From: JBCCDY01 sp039030555 | GTDB lineage: Bacteria > Bacteroidota > Bacteroidia > Cytophagales > Cyclobacteriaceae | DNA length: 64,000 nucleotides | Assembly: GCA_039030555.1 (NCBI GenBank) | Contig: JBCCDY010000004.1 | Location: forward strand, 1-64,000 | Direction: 5' to 3' | Shown here: positions 33,843-42,101 of the stretch, in pieces | Position numbering within the stretch: position 1 is the first letter of the stretch | Layout: each line of letters opens with the position of its first letter | The notes under the pieces: generated by a model | Databases searched by the model: none | Seen by the model: the letters and a program-made list of their open reading frames with translations, nothing else | What the model was told of the DNA's origin: nothing | Translations under genes and position numbers: made by a program

Positions 33843-35965
33843 ATGCAAGGTCGGGTTTGCTCACTATGCTCTTTTTCTACTTTATGGGTTCGAATCTTTC
33901 TGCTCAAGATTATTCCAGTAGACCTGATGAGTTTGGGAAATTTATAGAACGTATCTTTTCTACACAGGAAGACGACCTCAATTATGAGGATTTATATGAA
34001 TCTTTATACCAATATTATTTAACACCGCTTGATCTAAATACTGCCAATGAAGAAGATCTAAGATCTTTACTAATTCTTTCAGAGGTGCAGGTTTATAATT
34101 TCCTTCAATATCGAAATCAATACGGTGAATTTCTCAGTATTTATGAACTCAGAAATATTGAATCATTCGATCTGATCACTATAAATAGTGTATTGCCTTT
34201 TGTAGGTCTGAATCCGGGAATCCGATATGAAAAGAAGCTTTTCGGGCGAATACTAGACTCCAGAAATTTTCTTTTAATCAGACATTCAAGAACACTGGAA
34301 AGAGCTGCTGGCTTTTTAAATACAGAAACAGCGTTTGATACCTTACTGGATAATAGCGGTAATATCGATACGATTCTGGAAAGGAGAAGTTCAAGATTTT
34401 CAGGAAGTCCTGACCAGCTATACTTGAGATTTCGGACACAAAATGTAAATGATTTCAGTATTGGATTTACTGCAGAAAAAGACCCTGGTGAAGCTCTGAG
34501 ATTTGATAGTGAAAATAATCAATACGGAGCCGGTTATTATTCATTTCATCTCCAACTCTTAAACAAAGGAAGGTTGAAAAATTCGATTATTGGAGATTAC
34601 ACGCTTCAAGCAGGTCAAGGATTAGTTTTTGGCTCTGGCTTTTCTCCGGGAAAAGGAGCTGAAACAATCAACACGATAAGACGAAGTAATATTGGAATCA
34701 GGCCGTATACCTCCGTTTTAGAAACAGGCTTTTTCAGAGGAGCTGCTTTAACTTATGAGATTAATCAATCTGTTCATTCAACCTTGTTCTACTCCAGGAC
34801 AAGGGAAGACGCTCAATTAATAGAAATTGATGATGTAATTGATACGGAGCCATTCATCAGGTCTATAAGAAATACAGGCTTACACAGGACAGCTTCAGAA
34901 TTAGCAGCAAGAGATCAAGTTATTCAGGAAGTATTTGGCGGAATGCTTACCTACGATTCCAGGCTTAGAGATTTTAAACTTGGCCTGACCGCTGCAAGTA
35001 CAAATTTTAACACACTCATTCAACGCCCTGAACTCACCCGAAATCGTTTCGAGTTTTCAGGAAAGCAAAATTATAATGGCAGCCTGTTCTTCAGTTACAA
35101 TCGCAGAAAAATCAATTTATTCGGAGAAGGGGCTGTTTCAAAAAGCGGAGGCTTTGGTGTTGTAGGGGGTCTCGTCTCTTCTCTAACTGATGAAATTGAG
35201 CTGGCCTTACTGCTTAGAAATTATGATCGTAACTTTCACTCATTTTTTGGTAATGCATTCGGAGAGAGTTCCAGAAATATAAACGAAAGAGGTGTTTATT
35301 GGGGTGTAAAAATAAAACCCTACAATAAAATAGTACTCACAGGCTATGTTGACCGTTATCAATTTGACTGGACAAGGTTTTCAGTGGATTTCCCTTCAAA
35401 TGGTACTGAATATTTAGCCAGACTCACCTATACGCCTACCTGGGGTACAGTCATTTATGCTCAGTTTCGACAGGAAAATAGAGAAGAGAATGGAAATGAT
35501 GACTCAACCATAAGGTCTCTGGTGGAACAATCAAGAAGAAATTTCATCCTGAATTTTGATACAAACCCAGAAGGTCCGATTTCTCTAAAGTCAAGGGTAC
35601 AATTTAGTAGCTTCAGTTCCGAGGACACTGAAAGTAACGGCATAGCCGTAATTCAGGATATTAATTTTAACTTTAATAGGTTTAGATGGAGTAACCGCTT
35701 TGCTATTTTCGATACCGATGACTTCGAAAACAGACAATACGTTTATGAAAGAAATGTACTCTACGCTTTTTCAATTCCTGCCTACAACGGGCGAGGTATA
35801 AGAGCCTATAGCCTTTTACAGTTTCAAATATCGAAAAAAATTGATTTCTGGTTTCGTTATGCGGTAACTCAACTGGAAAATGATGATACGATAGGTTCAG
35901 GTCTTCTAGAGATTGCAGGGAACACCAGACAGGATATTACCTCACAAATAAGATTGACTTTTTGA
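33839..35965 (+). CDS. Helix-hairpin-helix protein fused to an outer-membrane-like barrel
   Basis: A 708-residue secreted protein. After a signal peptide (residues 1 to ~22), residues ~58-125 form a tandem helix-hairpin-helix region (LNTANEEDLRSLLILSE, then YGEFLSIYELRNIESF) like the ComEA DNA-binding family. The rest (150-708) has alternating hydrophobic strands, arginine/tyrosine-rich ends and a terminal IRLTF, fitting a beta barrel of the outer membrane. The combination suggests a periplasmic DNA-binding module tethered to the outer membrane. DNA binding is inferred from the motif, not shown. It forms a two-gene operon with the small barrel gene upstream. Confidence 0.8.
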   Translation: MNARSGLLTMLFFYFMGSNLSAQDYSSRPDEFGKFIERIFSTQEDDLNYEDLYESLYQYYLTPLDLNTANEEDLRSLLILSEVQVYNFLQYRNQYGEFLSIYELRNIESFDLITINSVLPFVGLNPGIRYEKKLFGRILDSRNFLLIRHSRTLERAAGFLNTETAFDTLLDNSGNIDTILERRSSRFSGSPDQLYLRFRTQNVNDFSIGFTAEKDPGEALRFDSENNQYGAGYYSFHLQLLNKGRLKNSIIGDYTLQAGQGLVFGSGFSPGKGAETINTIRRSNIGIRPYTSVLETGFFRGAALTYEINQSVHSTLFYSRTREDAQLIEIDDVIDTEPFIRSIRNTGLHRTASELAARDQVIQEVFGGMLTYDSRLRDFKLGLTAASTNFNTLIQRPELTRNRFEFSGKQNYNGSLFFSYNRRKINLFGEGAVSKSGGFGVVGGLVSSLTDEIELALLLRNYDRNFHSFFGNAFGESSRNINERGVYWGVKIKPYNKIVLTGYVDRYQFDWTRFSVDFPSNGTEYLARLTYTPTWGTVIYAQFRQENREENGNDDSTIRSLVEQSRRNFILNFDTNPEGPISLKSRVQFSSFSSEDTESNGIAVIQDINFNFNRFRWSNRFAIFDTDDFENRQYVYERNVLYAFSIPAYNGRGIRAYSLLQFQISKKIDFWFRYAVTQLENDDTIGSGLLEIAGNTRQDITSQIRLTF

Positions 35966-35991
35966 ATCAATAGCCGATATTTCATTTCAAT

Positions 35992-36711
35992 ATGCGCGAA
36001 GAAATCGCTTTCTGTCATCTGGATAGTCTTAAGACCCATTATAGAGCTGTTGTTACAGATGAGTTTTTCATTGTTGAAAAAAAAGGAGCTTCACAATATC
36101 ACCCGAGATCATTCATAAAAGAAATCAAGCTAAACAACAAAAAGCTGCTCATGCCTCTAGTATCCGGTGGCATACTTTCCTCCCTATCACTGGTTTCTAT
36201 CATTGTGGGTGTTTATAACCCCTGGGGTGTTTTAATATCCTTTTCACTAGGACTTGCAGTTTTGTATTATGGTTATCGTGGAAGAAGTTTTTTAGTCGTG
36301 GAAGAAGTCAAGAACGACGGGAATTACCTTCTGTATGAAGCTACAGCTACTATCAGAGCTTTCGTGAATTACGTAAATACCGAGTGGATCAAAAGAAAAC
36401 ACTTCTTTATTTATCACCTTTGTACTCAAAATCAATGGAATACTCAAAAAGATTCTGTGTGGTACGAAGACCCAAGCTTAAAAACAGAACGTTTTATACA
36501 TGCATGCCTAGAGGATCAGATTAAGGGGGTCAAAAACAGATTTTTTTCGGGCCAAAATGATTTACTACTGCTTAAAATAGATCCTCATAAAGTAAATGCA
36601 GAAGTCAGGTTTGAAAGTGCAAAGGATGTCGAAGATGTCTTCCCACATATCTACGGAAAGATAAATAAGAATAGCATTATTGAAGTTAAAAAGTATTCCA
36701 ATCCAGACTAG
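35992..36711 (+). CDS. Membrane-anchored DUF952-domain protein
   Basis: A 239-residue protein with two parts. Residues 1 to ~110 hold two transmembrane helices (about 53-75 and 78-95) flanked by a beta-rich stretch similar to small PH-like membrane proteins. Residues ~138-239 match DUF952, with IYHLCTQNQW, FIHACLEDQIKGV, LLLLKIDPHKVNAEV and FPHIYGKIN in the right order. DUF952 proteins are usually stand-alone and about 110 residues, so this is a fusion. The function of DUF952 is unknown. The gene lies 26 bases after the barrel gene and could be cotranscribed. Confidence is lower in the N-terminal assignment. Confidence 0.72.
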   Translation: MREEIAFCHLDSLKTHYRAVVTDEFFIVEKKGASQYHPRSFIKEIKLNNKKLLMPLVSGGILSSLSLVSIIVGVYNPWGVLISFSLGLAVLYYGYRGRSFLVVEEVKNDGNYLLYEATATIRAFVNYVNTEWIKRKHFFIYHLCTQNQWNTQKDSVWYEDPSLKTERFIHACLEDQIKGVKNRFFSGQNDLLLLKIDPHKVNAEVRFESAKDVEDVFPHIYGKINKNSIIEVKKYSNPD

Positions 36712-36937
36712 TATTTCGCACTTTCGTTTTGTTACATCTGAACATGTAGAATAAGAGGAATATTAATTTCTATGCTAAATCATATCACAATCATCAAATC
36801 TATGCCTGAATTATTCTAAAAATTATCTAAATGAACTCTTAGCTTATTATTTATAAGCCCGTTGAATACACATAAAAAGGTAATTTTCTTAAAAAAGGAA
36901 TAACCTGTTAATAGGCATTAAAGGGAAATTAAAATGA

Positions 36938-36945
36938 TATCTTTG
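36938..36945 (+). promoter_or_regulatory. Candidate -7 element for the plsB-like gene
   Basis: TATCTTTG is a perfect -7 element ending 13 bases before the ATG at 36959, giving a very short leader. No clear TTTG is seen at -33. The rest of the 247-base gap is AT-rich, with a weak 6-bp hairpin at 36842-36858 and no other signal. Confidence 0.35.
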
Positions 36946-36958
36946 ACCTTACTCATAC

Positions 36959-38656
36959 ATGGAACAAGGCTCTTTAAATAAGAAAACCCTAAAAAATTAC
37001 CCTCCGGTATTAAGCGAAACTGATGATTGGCCAGTAGTTAAAATGGCTAGAAATCGCGAAGCCTTCATTAAGGAAGTTGTTCAACGAAGTTTCGAAAACC
37101 TTAAGAAGCATGTAAAAAACAATGAAGAGCTTATTGAGGAGATTGAAACTACCGTTTACAGGGAAAAACTAAGGAGCAAGAAAAAGCCCTGGCGAGTTGA
37201 TCCGGAAGACGAGGTGTATTACTGGAATAATATCCAGGAAGAACTCGTTGATATTTCGAATCAGAAAGAAGAGGACAATGAAAAGCAGCTCGATGTCATT
37301 GTTTACAAAATAATAGAACGTTACGCGAACGAAATAGCTGGGAATTTTAAAAAATCAAGATACCGCTTTGCCCGAAAAATACTGAAGTGGGGATTCTCCA
37401 GGCTATTAAATGCTTCTATGTTAGGGGGCATTGGTTCATTTTTGAAAGATGATGTTTCGCTCTTAGATAAGCTTCAAATTCATGGAGAAGCAGAGCACAT
37501 TAGGAAAATGGCCACTAAAGGAACTGTTATAATGGTACCCACCCATTTCAGTAACCTGGATTCGGCTTTAATTGGTTTTATCATTCATATTCTAGGATTG
37601 CCTGCATTTATATATGGTGCCGGATTGAACCTGTTCAACATTGGTATTTTCGCTTATTTCGCCAATAGCTTAGGAGCATATAAGGTCGATCGAAGAAAAA
37701 AAAATCGGCTTTATCTAGAAACACTAACTACTTATTCCACTCTTGCTATAAAAAAAGGCAGTCACAGCCTGTTTTTTCCAGGCGGTACGCGTTCCAGAAG
37801 TGGTAGAATAGAGGAAAATCTTAAACTGGGACTTTTAAGCAGTGCTATGGAAGCCCAAAGATTATGCGTAGAGGAAGCGGAAGGTGATAAATATCAAAAA
37901 ATCTTCGTTTTTCCGGTTGTCATTAATTATCATTTTGTATTGGAAGCTCCAAGCTTGATACAGGAATACCTTAAAACGAAAGGTCAGGAAAGGTTTTATG
38001 TTGATAAAGATGAATATACTACTTCCTATAAGACTGCTAGTTTCCTTTTGAAGTTTTTTACCAAGGGTTCCAGTATTTCAGTATCCATCGGCAAGGGAAT
38101 GGATCTTTTTGGTCATTACGTAGATGATGAAGGGAATAGCTTGAGTAAAACAGGAAACAAAATCGATATTAAGGAATACTTCATGTACGATGGAGTAATT
38201 AAGGAAGATAGTCAGAGGGAGTATCAATACTCTATGAGTCTCGGGAAAATTATTGTAGAAGAATACCATCGCCTAAACCGAGTTTTCTCAAGCCATTTAG
38301 CGGCTTTTACCGCTTTCGTCCTGATTCTCAAAAAACATAAACAACTTGATCTATATAATATTTTAAGACTGCCCGAAGAAGACTTAATTATCGACTATAA
38401 AACCTTTGCAGAGGCATTTGATAAAGTAAGGCAAGAGGTCTTTAATCTGAAAAAATTAGGTAAGATAGACCATGCAAGCCATATCGTGGGTGAACTGGAT
38501 GAAGTGATTGATCATGGTATCTCAAATGTGGGAATGTATCATGCAAAGCGACCGTTAGCCAAAAATAATGATGGCAATATTATGGTTCAGGACGCAACGG
38601 TATTATATTATTATCACAATCGTTTAAAGGGCTATGATTTATCTAAGCTCATCTAA
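36959..38656 (+). CDS. Glycerol-3-phosphate acyltransferase-like protein (PlsB/LPLAT family)
   Basis: A 565-residue acyltransferase of the PlsB/PlsC superfamily, which uses acyl donors to acylate glycerol-3-phosphate or lysophosphatidate at the membrane. The catalytic HX4D motif is THFSNLDS (H196, D201). Further acyltransferase motifs are GAYKVDRR, FPGGTRSRSG and the IFVFPVVINY segment. The N-terminal region (1-150) has no clear homologue, and the C-terminal region is partly helical. gpsA, which makes glycerol-3-phosphate, follows directly after a 26-base gap, supporting a role in phospholipid synthesis. A 1-acylglycerol-3-phosphate acyltransferase remains possible. Confidence 0.85.
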   Translation: MEQGSLNKKTLKNYPPVLSETDDWPVVKMARNREAFIKEVVQRSFENLKKHVKNNEELIEEIETTVYREKLRSKKKPWRVDPEDEVYYWNNIQEELVDISNQKEEDNEKQLDVIVYKIIERYANEIAGNFKKSRYRFARKILKWGFSRLLNASMLGGIGSFLKDDVSLLDKLQIHGEAEHIRKMATKGTVIMVPTHFSNLDSALIGFIIHILGLPAFIYGAGLNLFNIGIFAYFANSLGAYKVDRRKKNRLYLETLTTYSTLAIKKGSHSLFFPGGTRSRSGRIEENLKLGLLSSAMEAQRLCVEEAEGDKYQKIFVFPVVINYHFVLEAPSLIQEYLKTKGQERFYVDKDEYTTSYKTASFLLKFFTKGSSISVSIGKGMDLFGHYVDDEGNSLSKTGNKIDIKEYFMYDGVIKEDSQREYQYSMSLGKIIVEEYHRLNRVFSSHLAAFTAFVLILKKHKQLDLYNILRLPEEDLIIDYKTFAEAFDKVRQEVFNLKKLGKIDHASHIVGELDEVIDHGISNVGMYHAKRPLAKNNDGNIMVQDATVLYYYHNRLKGYDLSKLI

Positions 38657-38682
38657 AGTTTCAACGATAACATGTAATTCTC

Positions 38683-39744
38683 TTGACAGCTAATTCAAAA
38701 TCGGTTGGAGTTATAGGAGCAGGCAGTTTTGGTACTGCCGTAAGTAATATCCTTGCCCAGAATTCAGACGTAATCTTATATGTTAGGACAGCTGAAAAAG
38801 CAGAGGAAATTAATCGTTCGAAGCTTAGTTCTGGCCAAACAATTTCCGAGAATATCGTTGTCACCTCAGATTTGGAGGAGGTAGTAAAAGAATGTGAAGT
38901 GATTTTTCCGGTTGTTCCATCCTATTCTTTCCGATCCGTAATTAAAAAGCTTTCTCCCCTACTACATCCTTACCATATCCTGATTCACGGCACTAAGGGC
39001 CTAGACTTTAAACATACTTCTAAAAGTGGTGAAAAAATACAAGTCGACCAGGTTATGACCATGAGCCAGGTGATCAGGGACGAAAGTGATGTCGTAAGAA
39101 TAGGTTGCATTGCAGGACCGAATCTGGCTAAAGAATTATATCAAAAATATCCTGCTGCTACAGTTATCGCTAGTCCTTTTAAAGAAGTAATTAAAACGGG
39201 ACAGAAACTATTAAGAAATGACCGCTTCCAGGTTTATGAAAGTAATGACTTAGTAGGGATTGAACTCTGTGGTGTATTAAAAAACATCATAGCTATAGCG
39301 TCAGGAGCTTTATCCGGCCTAGGTTATGGAGAAAATTCAAGATCGTTATTAGTAAGCAGAGGCCTGGTTGAAATGATCCAGATCGGGAAAATGATGGGTG
39401 GAAGAATTGAATCTTTCATTGGATTGGCAGGCGTTGGAGACTTGTTTGCAACCTCAAGCAGCACTTTATCCAGAAATTACAATGTGGGTTACAAACTAGC
39501 CAAAGGAGAAACTCTTGATGAAATCATTAAGCAATCCGAAGAAGTAGCGGAAGGGATCAACACCATAAAAATCATTAAAGGCTTATTAGACTCGAATAAA
39601 AACGTCAGGGCTTTGATCACTGAAAAATTATACGATGTTCTTTTTGAAGGAGAATCCATCCAGGATACCGTTGAAATGTTAATGAAGTTTCCTCTAAGTA
39701 TTGATATTGACCTCACTATGCTCTATCCTGAGGAGCAAATATAA
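38683..39744 (+). CDS. gpsA: Glycerol-3-phosphate dehydrogenase [NAD(P)+]
   Basis: GpsA reduces dihydroxyacetone phosphate to sn-glycerol-3-phosphate for lipid synthesis. The 353-residue protein has the Rossmann loop GVIGAGSFGTAV at the N terminus, CIAGPNLAKEL, the catalytic lysine in GVLKNIIAIASG (K200) and GLAGVGDLFATSSS. The start must be TTG: no ATG is in frame in the intergenic region, and the Rossmann motif begins nine residues later. Its 3' end overlaps the convergent SAM hydroxide adenosyltransferase gene by 29 bases. The gene pairs functionally with the acyltransferase. Confidence 0.94.
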   Translation: MTANSKSVGVIGAGSFGTAVSNILAQNSDVILYVRTAEKAEEINRSKLSSGQTISENIVVTSDLEEVVKECEVIFPVVPSYSFRSVIKKLSPLLHPYHILIHGTKGLDFKHTSKSGEKIQVDQVMTMSQVIRDESDVVRIGCIAGPNLAKELYQKYPAATVIASPFKEVIKTGQKLLRNDRFQVYESNDLVGIELCGVLKNIIAIASGALSGLGYGENSRSLLVSRGLVEMIQIGKMMGGRIESFIGLAGVGDLFATSSSTLSRNYNVGYKLAKGETLDEIIKQSEEVAEGINTIKIIKGLLDSNKNVRALITEKLYDVLFEGESIQDTVEMLMKFPLSIDIDLTMLYPEEQI

Positions 39745-40495
39745 TATTGATAGGACTTTCGAAACTCAATCCTAATAACTGAGTAGCACTACCTTTATTG
39801 ATTCCTATTTCCAGAAGTTTGAGATCATTAAATAAAACAAAAATATCTCCACCATCAACTTCGTAATAACTCTTATTCAATCGATCAATCTTTTCTCTAC
39901 CGAATGAGATTAAAAAAGACTTTTCTTTCGACAAGATTTGAAAAGTTTTTAAATCAATATTTGTAATCAGATTCCCGTACGAATCTACTCTTATCACGTG
40001 ACCGTTTATAGCCTGCTTGGTAGCCCTCAACTGCCTATTTATTTTTCTTTCTATTTCGGTAGTTAAGGGGTTTCCTATAGTTCCTATATCTTCCCCGTTA
40101 GCGAGTTTCAAGGCTATCTCGGAATATAGGTGTTTAGCGATGAATACAGTATCGTCCGACGCCTCAATTTCCTGAACAGCTTCAGGAGCTCGCTCACTGA
40201 TCAGACCGAAAAGACCGTTATTCGGGCCTATAAAAAAGTGATCTTCCAGTTTAATCACTATATGGTTCCCTTTATAATCATCAGAGTTTATAGCTACGAT
40301 ATGTATACTTCCTTTCGGGAATTGTCTGAAAATGGATGACAAGGTAAAAGAGCTATGTGTAATATCGTGCTTATCTATTTTATGAGAAATATCTACGATT
40401 ACCTGGACTGGGTTCTTTGATAGTATGGAAGCTTTTACGCTAGCCACGTAGTGATCTTCTTCTCCGAAATCAGAAAGAAAGGTAATTATGGGCAT
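39716..40495 (-). CDS. S-adenosyl-L-methionine hydroxide adenosyltransferase
   Basis: A 259-residue member of the DUF62 family (SAM hydroxide adenosyltransferase or duf-62 SAM hydrolase), which splits S-adenosylmethionine to adenosine and methionine using water. The N terminus ITFLSDFGEEDHYVASVKA is the family signature, followed by VDISHKIDKHDI and GPNNGLFG. A C-terminal SYGNLITNI segment follows. It is structurally related to fluorinases and chlorinases but lacks reason to be one. The physiological role is unclear. It is convergent with gpsA and divergent from phoH. Confidence 0.9.
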   Translation of the reverse strand: MPIITFLSDFGEEDHYVASVKASILSKNPVQVIVDISHKIDKHDITHSSFTLSSIFRQFPKGSIHIVAINSDDYKGNHIVIKLEDHFFIGPNNGLFGLISERAPEAVQEIEASDDTVFIAKHLYSEIALKLANGEDIGTIGNPLTTEIERKINRQLRATKQAINGHVIRVDSYGNLITNIDLKTFQILSKEKSFLISFGREKIDRLNKSYYEVDGGDIFVLFNDLKLLEIGINKGSATQLLGLSFESPINIIFAPQDRA

Positions 40496-40527
40496 AAAAA
40501 ATTAAGGATTAGATCATTGAACCCGTT

Positions 40528-40535
40528 CAAAGTTA
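40528..40535 (-). promoter_or_regulatory. Candidate -7 element for the SAM hydroxide adenosyltransferase gene
   Basis: On the minus strand TAACTTTG is a perfect match to TAnnTTTG. It lies 33 bases upstream of the ATG at 40495. No good -33 TTTG is visible. On the opposite strand TAACTTTA at 40557-40564 may serve phoH, but it is weaker. Confidence 0.35.
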
Positions 40536-40586
40536 AATAAATTCTATATGCTTCATTAACTTTAGCACTTATTAAACGAATGACAT

Positions 40587-41522
40587 TTGGTAGAAAAAGT
40601 AATTAGCCTTGACAATATATCCCTCATAGATTTTCTAGGCGTAGAAAATCAGAATATTGAAACATTAGCAGACGCTTTTCCAAAAAGCAAAATTGTTTCC
40701 AGAGGAAGCGAAATCAGAATTAGCGGTACTACTCCTGAAATACTAAAAATCAACGACATCATCATAAGCCTGCTTCAGCATTATCATAAGTATGGTAAAT
40801 TGACCGCAGACCACGTTCAGAAAGTAGTTAAGGAGGAAGATATTCATGCTGTTGACGAACACAATGAGGAAGTTATTCTGTTCGGAGCCAAGGGATACCA
40901 GATCAAGCCAAAAACGGTAAACCAGAAAAGTTTAGTAGAATCTATTCAAAGTAATGATCTCGTATTTGCCGTCGGCCCTGCAGGGACTGGGAAAACATTC
41001 ATTGCTGTTGCGCTTGCCGTTAGGGCGTTGAAGAATCGTGAAGTAAAAAAAATAATTATTACGAGACCGGCTGTTGAGGCTGGGGAAAATCTTGGTTTCC
41101 TTCCCGGAGACCTTAAGGAAAAAATTGACCCTTACCTGCGCCCTATTTACGATGCGCTCGAGGAAATGATCCCGGCCGAAAAACTACGGACTCATTTGGA
41201 AAACAATGTTATTGAAATAGCTCCTCTAGCTTATATGCGGGGGCGAACCTTGAATAATGCATACGTCTTACTTGACGAGGCACAGAATACGACGCCCATG
41301 CAGCTCAAAATGTTCCTGACCAGAATGGGGCCGCAATCTAAAATGATTGTAACAGGTGATATCTCCCAGATTGACCTGCCAAAGAATCAGGAATCCGGAC
41401 TTAGGCATGCGTTACATATCCTGAAAAATATCTCAAGTATAGGTTGTATCTATCTCGATGAAAGAGATGTGGTGAGGCACAAACTGGTTAAAGAGATCAT
41501 TAAAGCTTATGAAGTTTCCTGA
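40587..41522 (+). CDS. phoH: PhoH family ATPase
   Basis: A 311-residue cytoplasmic P-loop protein of the PhoH family, ATPases often associated with RNA metabolism or phosphate and stress responses. It has Walker A in GPAGTGKTF (residues 130-138), Walker B in VLLDEAQNTTPMQLK, and TGDISQIDLP. The N-terminal KH-like domain is present (about 1-110). The start must be TTG: an in-frame TGA lies two codons upstream and the next methionine would remove the N-terminal strand. It is followed after three bases by the GNAT gene and is likely cotranscribed with it. Confidence 0.94.
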   Translation: MVEKVISLDNISLIDFLGVENQNIETLADAFPKSKIVSRGSEIRISGTTPEILKINDIIISLLQHYHKYGKLTADHVQKVVKEEDIHAVDEHNEEVILFGAKGYQIKPKTVNQKSLVESIQSNDLVFAVGPAGTGKTFIAVALAVRALKNREVKKIIITRPAVEAGENLGFLPGDLKEKIDPYLRPIYDALEEMIPAEKLRTHLENNVIEIAPLAYMRGRTLNNAYVLLDEAQNTTPMQLKMFLTRMGPQSKMIVTGDISQIDLPKNQESGLRHALHILKNISSIGCIYLDERDVVRHKLVKEIIKAYEVS

Positions 41523-41525
41523 ACG

Positions 41526-41960
41526 ATGAGGATTGAAGCCCACAAGACTAAAAACGATGAGGAATTGGAAGTGGTTTTTAAAATCCGCAGAGCAGTATTT
41601 GTTGAAGAACAAAAAGTTAGCGAAGAAGATGAGTTCGATGAATTTGAATCAGAATCGAAACATTTCATTGCTTACATAGACTCTGAGCCGGCAGGAGCAG
41701 CACGGTGGAGGATAACAGAAAAAGGTATTAAGCTTGAAAGGTTTGCTATACTGGACAAATTCAGAGCAAAAGGAATCGGAAGTGCGCTAGTTGACGCAGT
41801 TCTTAAAGACATTGAATCAGAAGGTTTGAAAGATCAAAAGCTGTACTTACACTCACAAATCCATGCTGTTCCACTCTATGAGAAATTTGACTTTGAAAAA
41901 GTAGGAGATGAATTTTTGGAATGCGACATCAGGCATTTTGAAATGCAGAGAATTTTGTAG
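41526..41960 (+). CDS. GNAT-family N-acetyltransferase
   Basis: A 144-residue GNAT acetyltransferase similar to the ElaA and YjcF group. The acetyl-CoA pyrophosphate loop reads DKFRAKGIGSALVD (about residues 78-91). The N-terminal IRRAVFVEEQKVSEEDEFD is typical of this subgroup, as is LHSQIHAVPLYEKFDFEKVGDEFLE at the C terminus. The substrate is unknown. The ATG follows the phoH stop by three bases. Confidence 0.9.
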   Translation: MRIEAHKTKNDEELEVVFKIRRAVFVEEQKVSEEDEFDEFESESKHFIAYIDSEPAGAARWRITEKGIKLERFAILDKFRAKGIGSALVDAVLKDIESEGLKDQKLYLHSQIHAVPLYEKFDFEKVGDEFLECDIRHFEMQRIL

Positions 41961-42054
41961 TTTATTCGAATTAATACTAGGAAAATGATTTTTTCAAAAT
42001 CAGAGCTCACAAGATTTTCTAAAATGAACAATTATTGATATTTCAATCCCATTT

Positions 42055-42073
42055 TAACCAAAAGATTTGGTTA
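42055..42073 (+). terminator. Possible terminator hairpin before comEC
   Basis: A perfect 8-bp inverted repeat, TAACCAAA and TTTGGTTA with a 3-base loop, is followed by GCTTTTGAAAA. The T-tract is short, so this is either a weak terminator for the phoH-GNAT unit or part of the comEC leader. Confidence 0.35.
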
Positions 42074-42101
42074 GCTTTTGAAAAACTGATCAGCTAAATC
42101 T

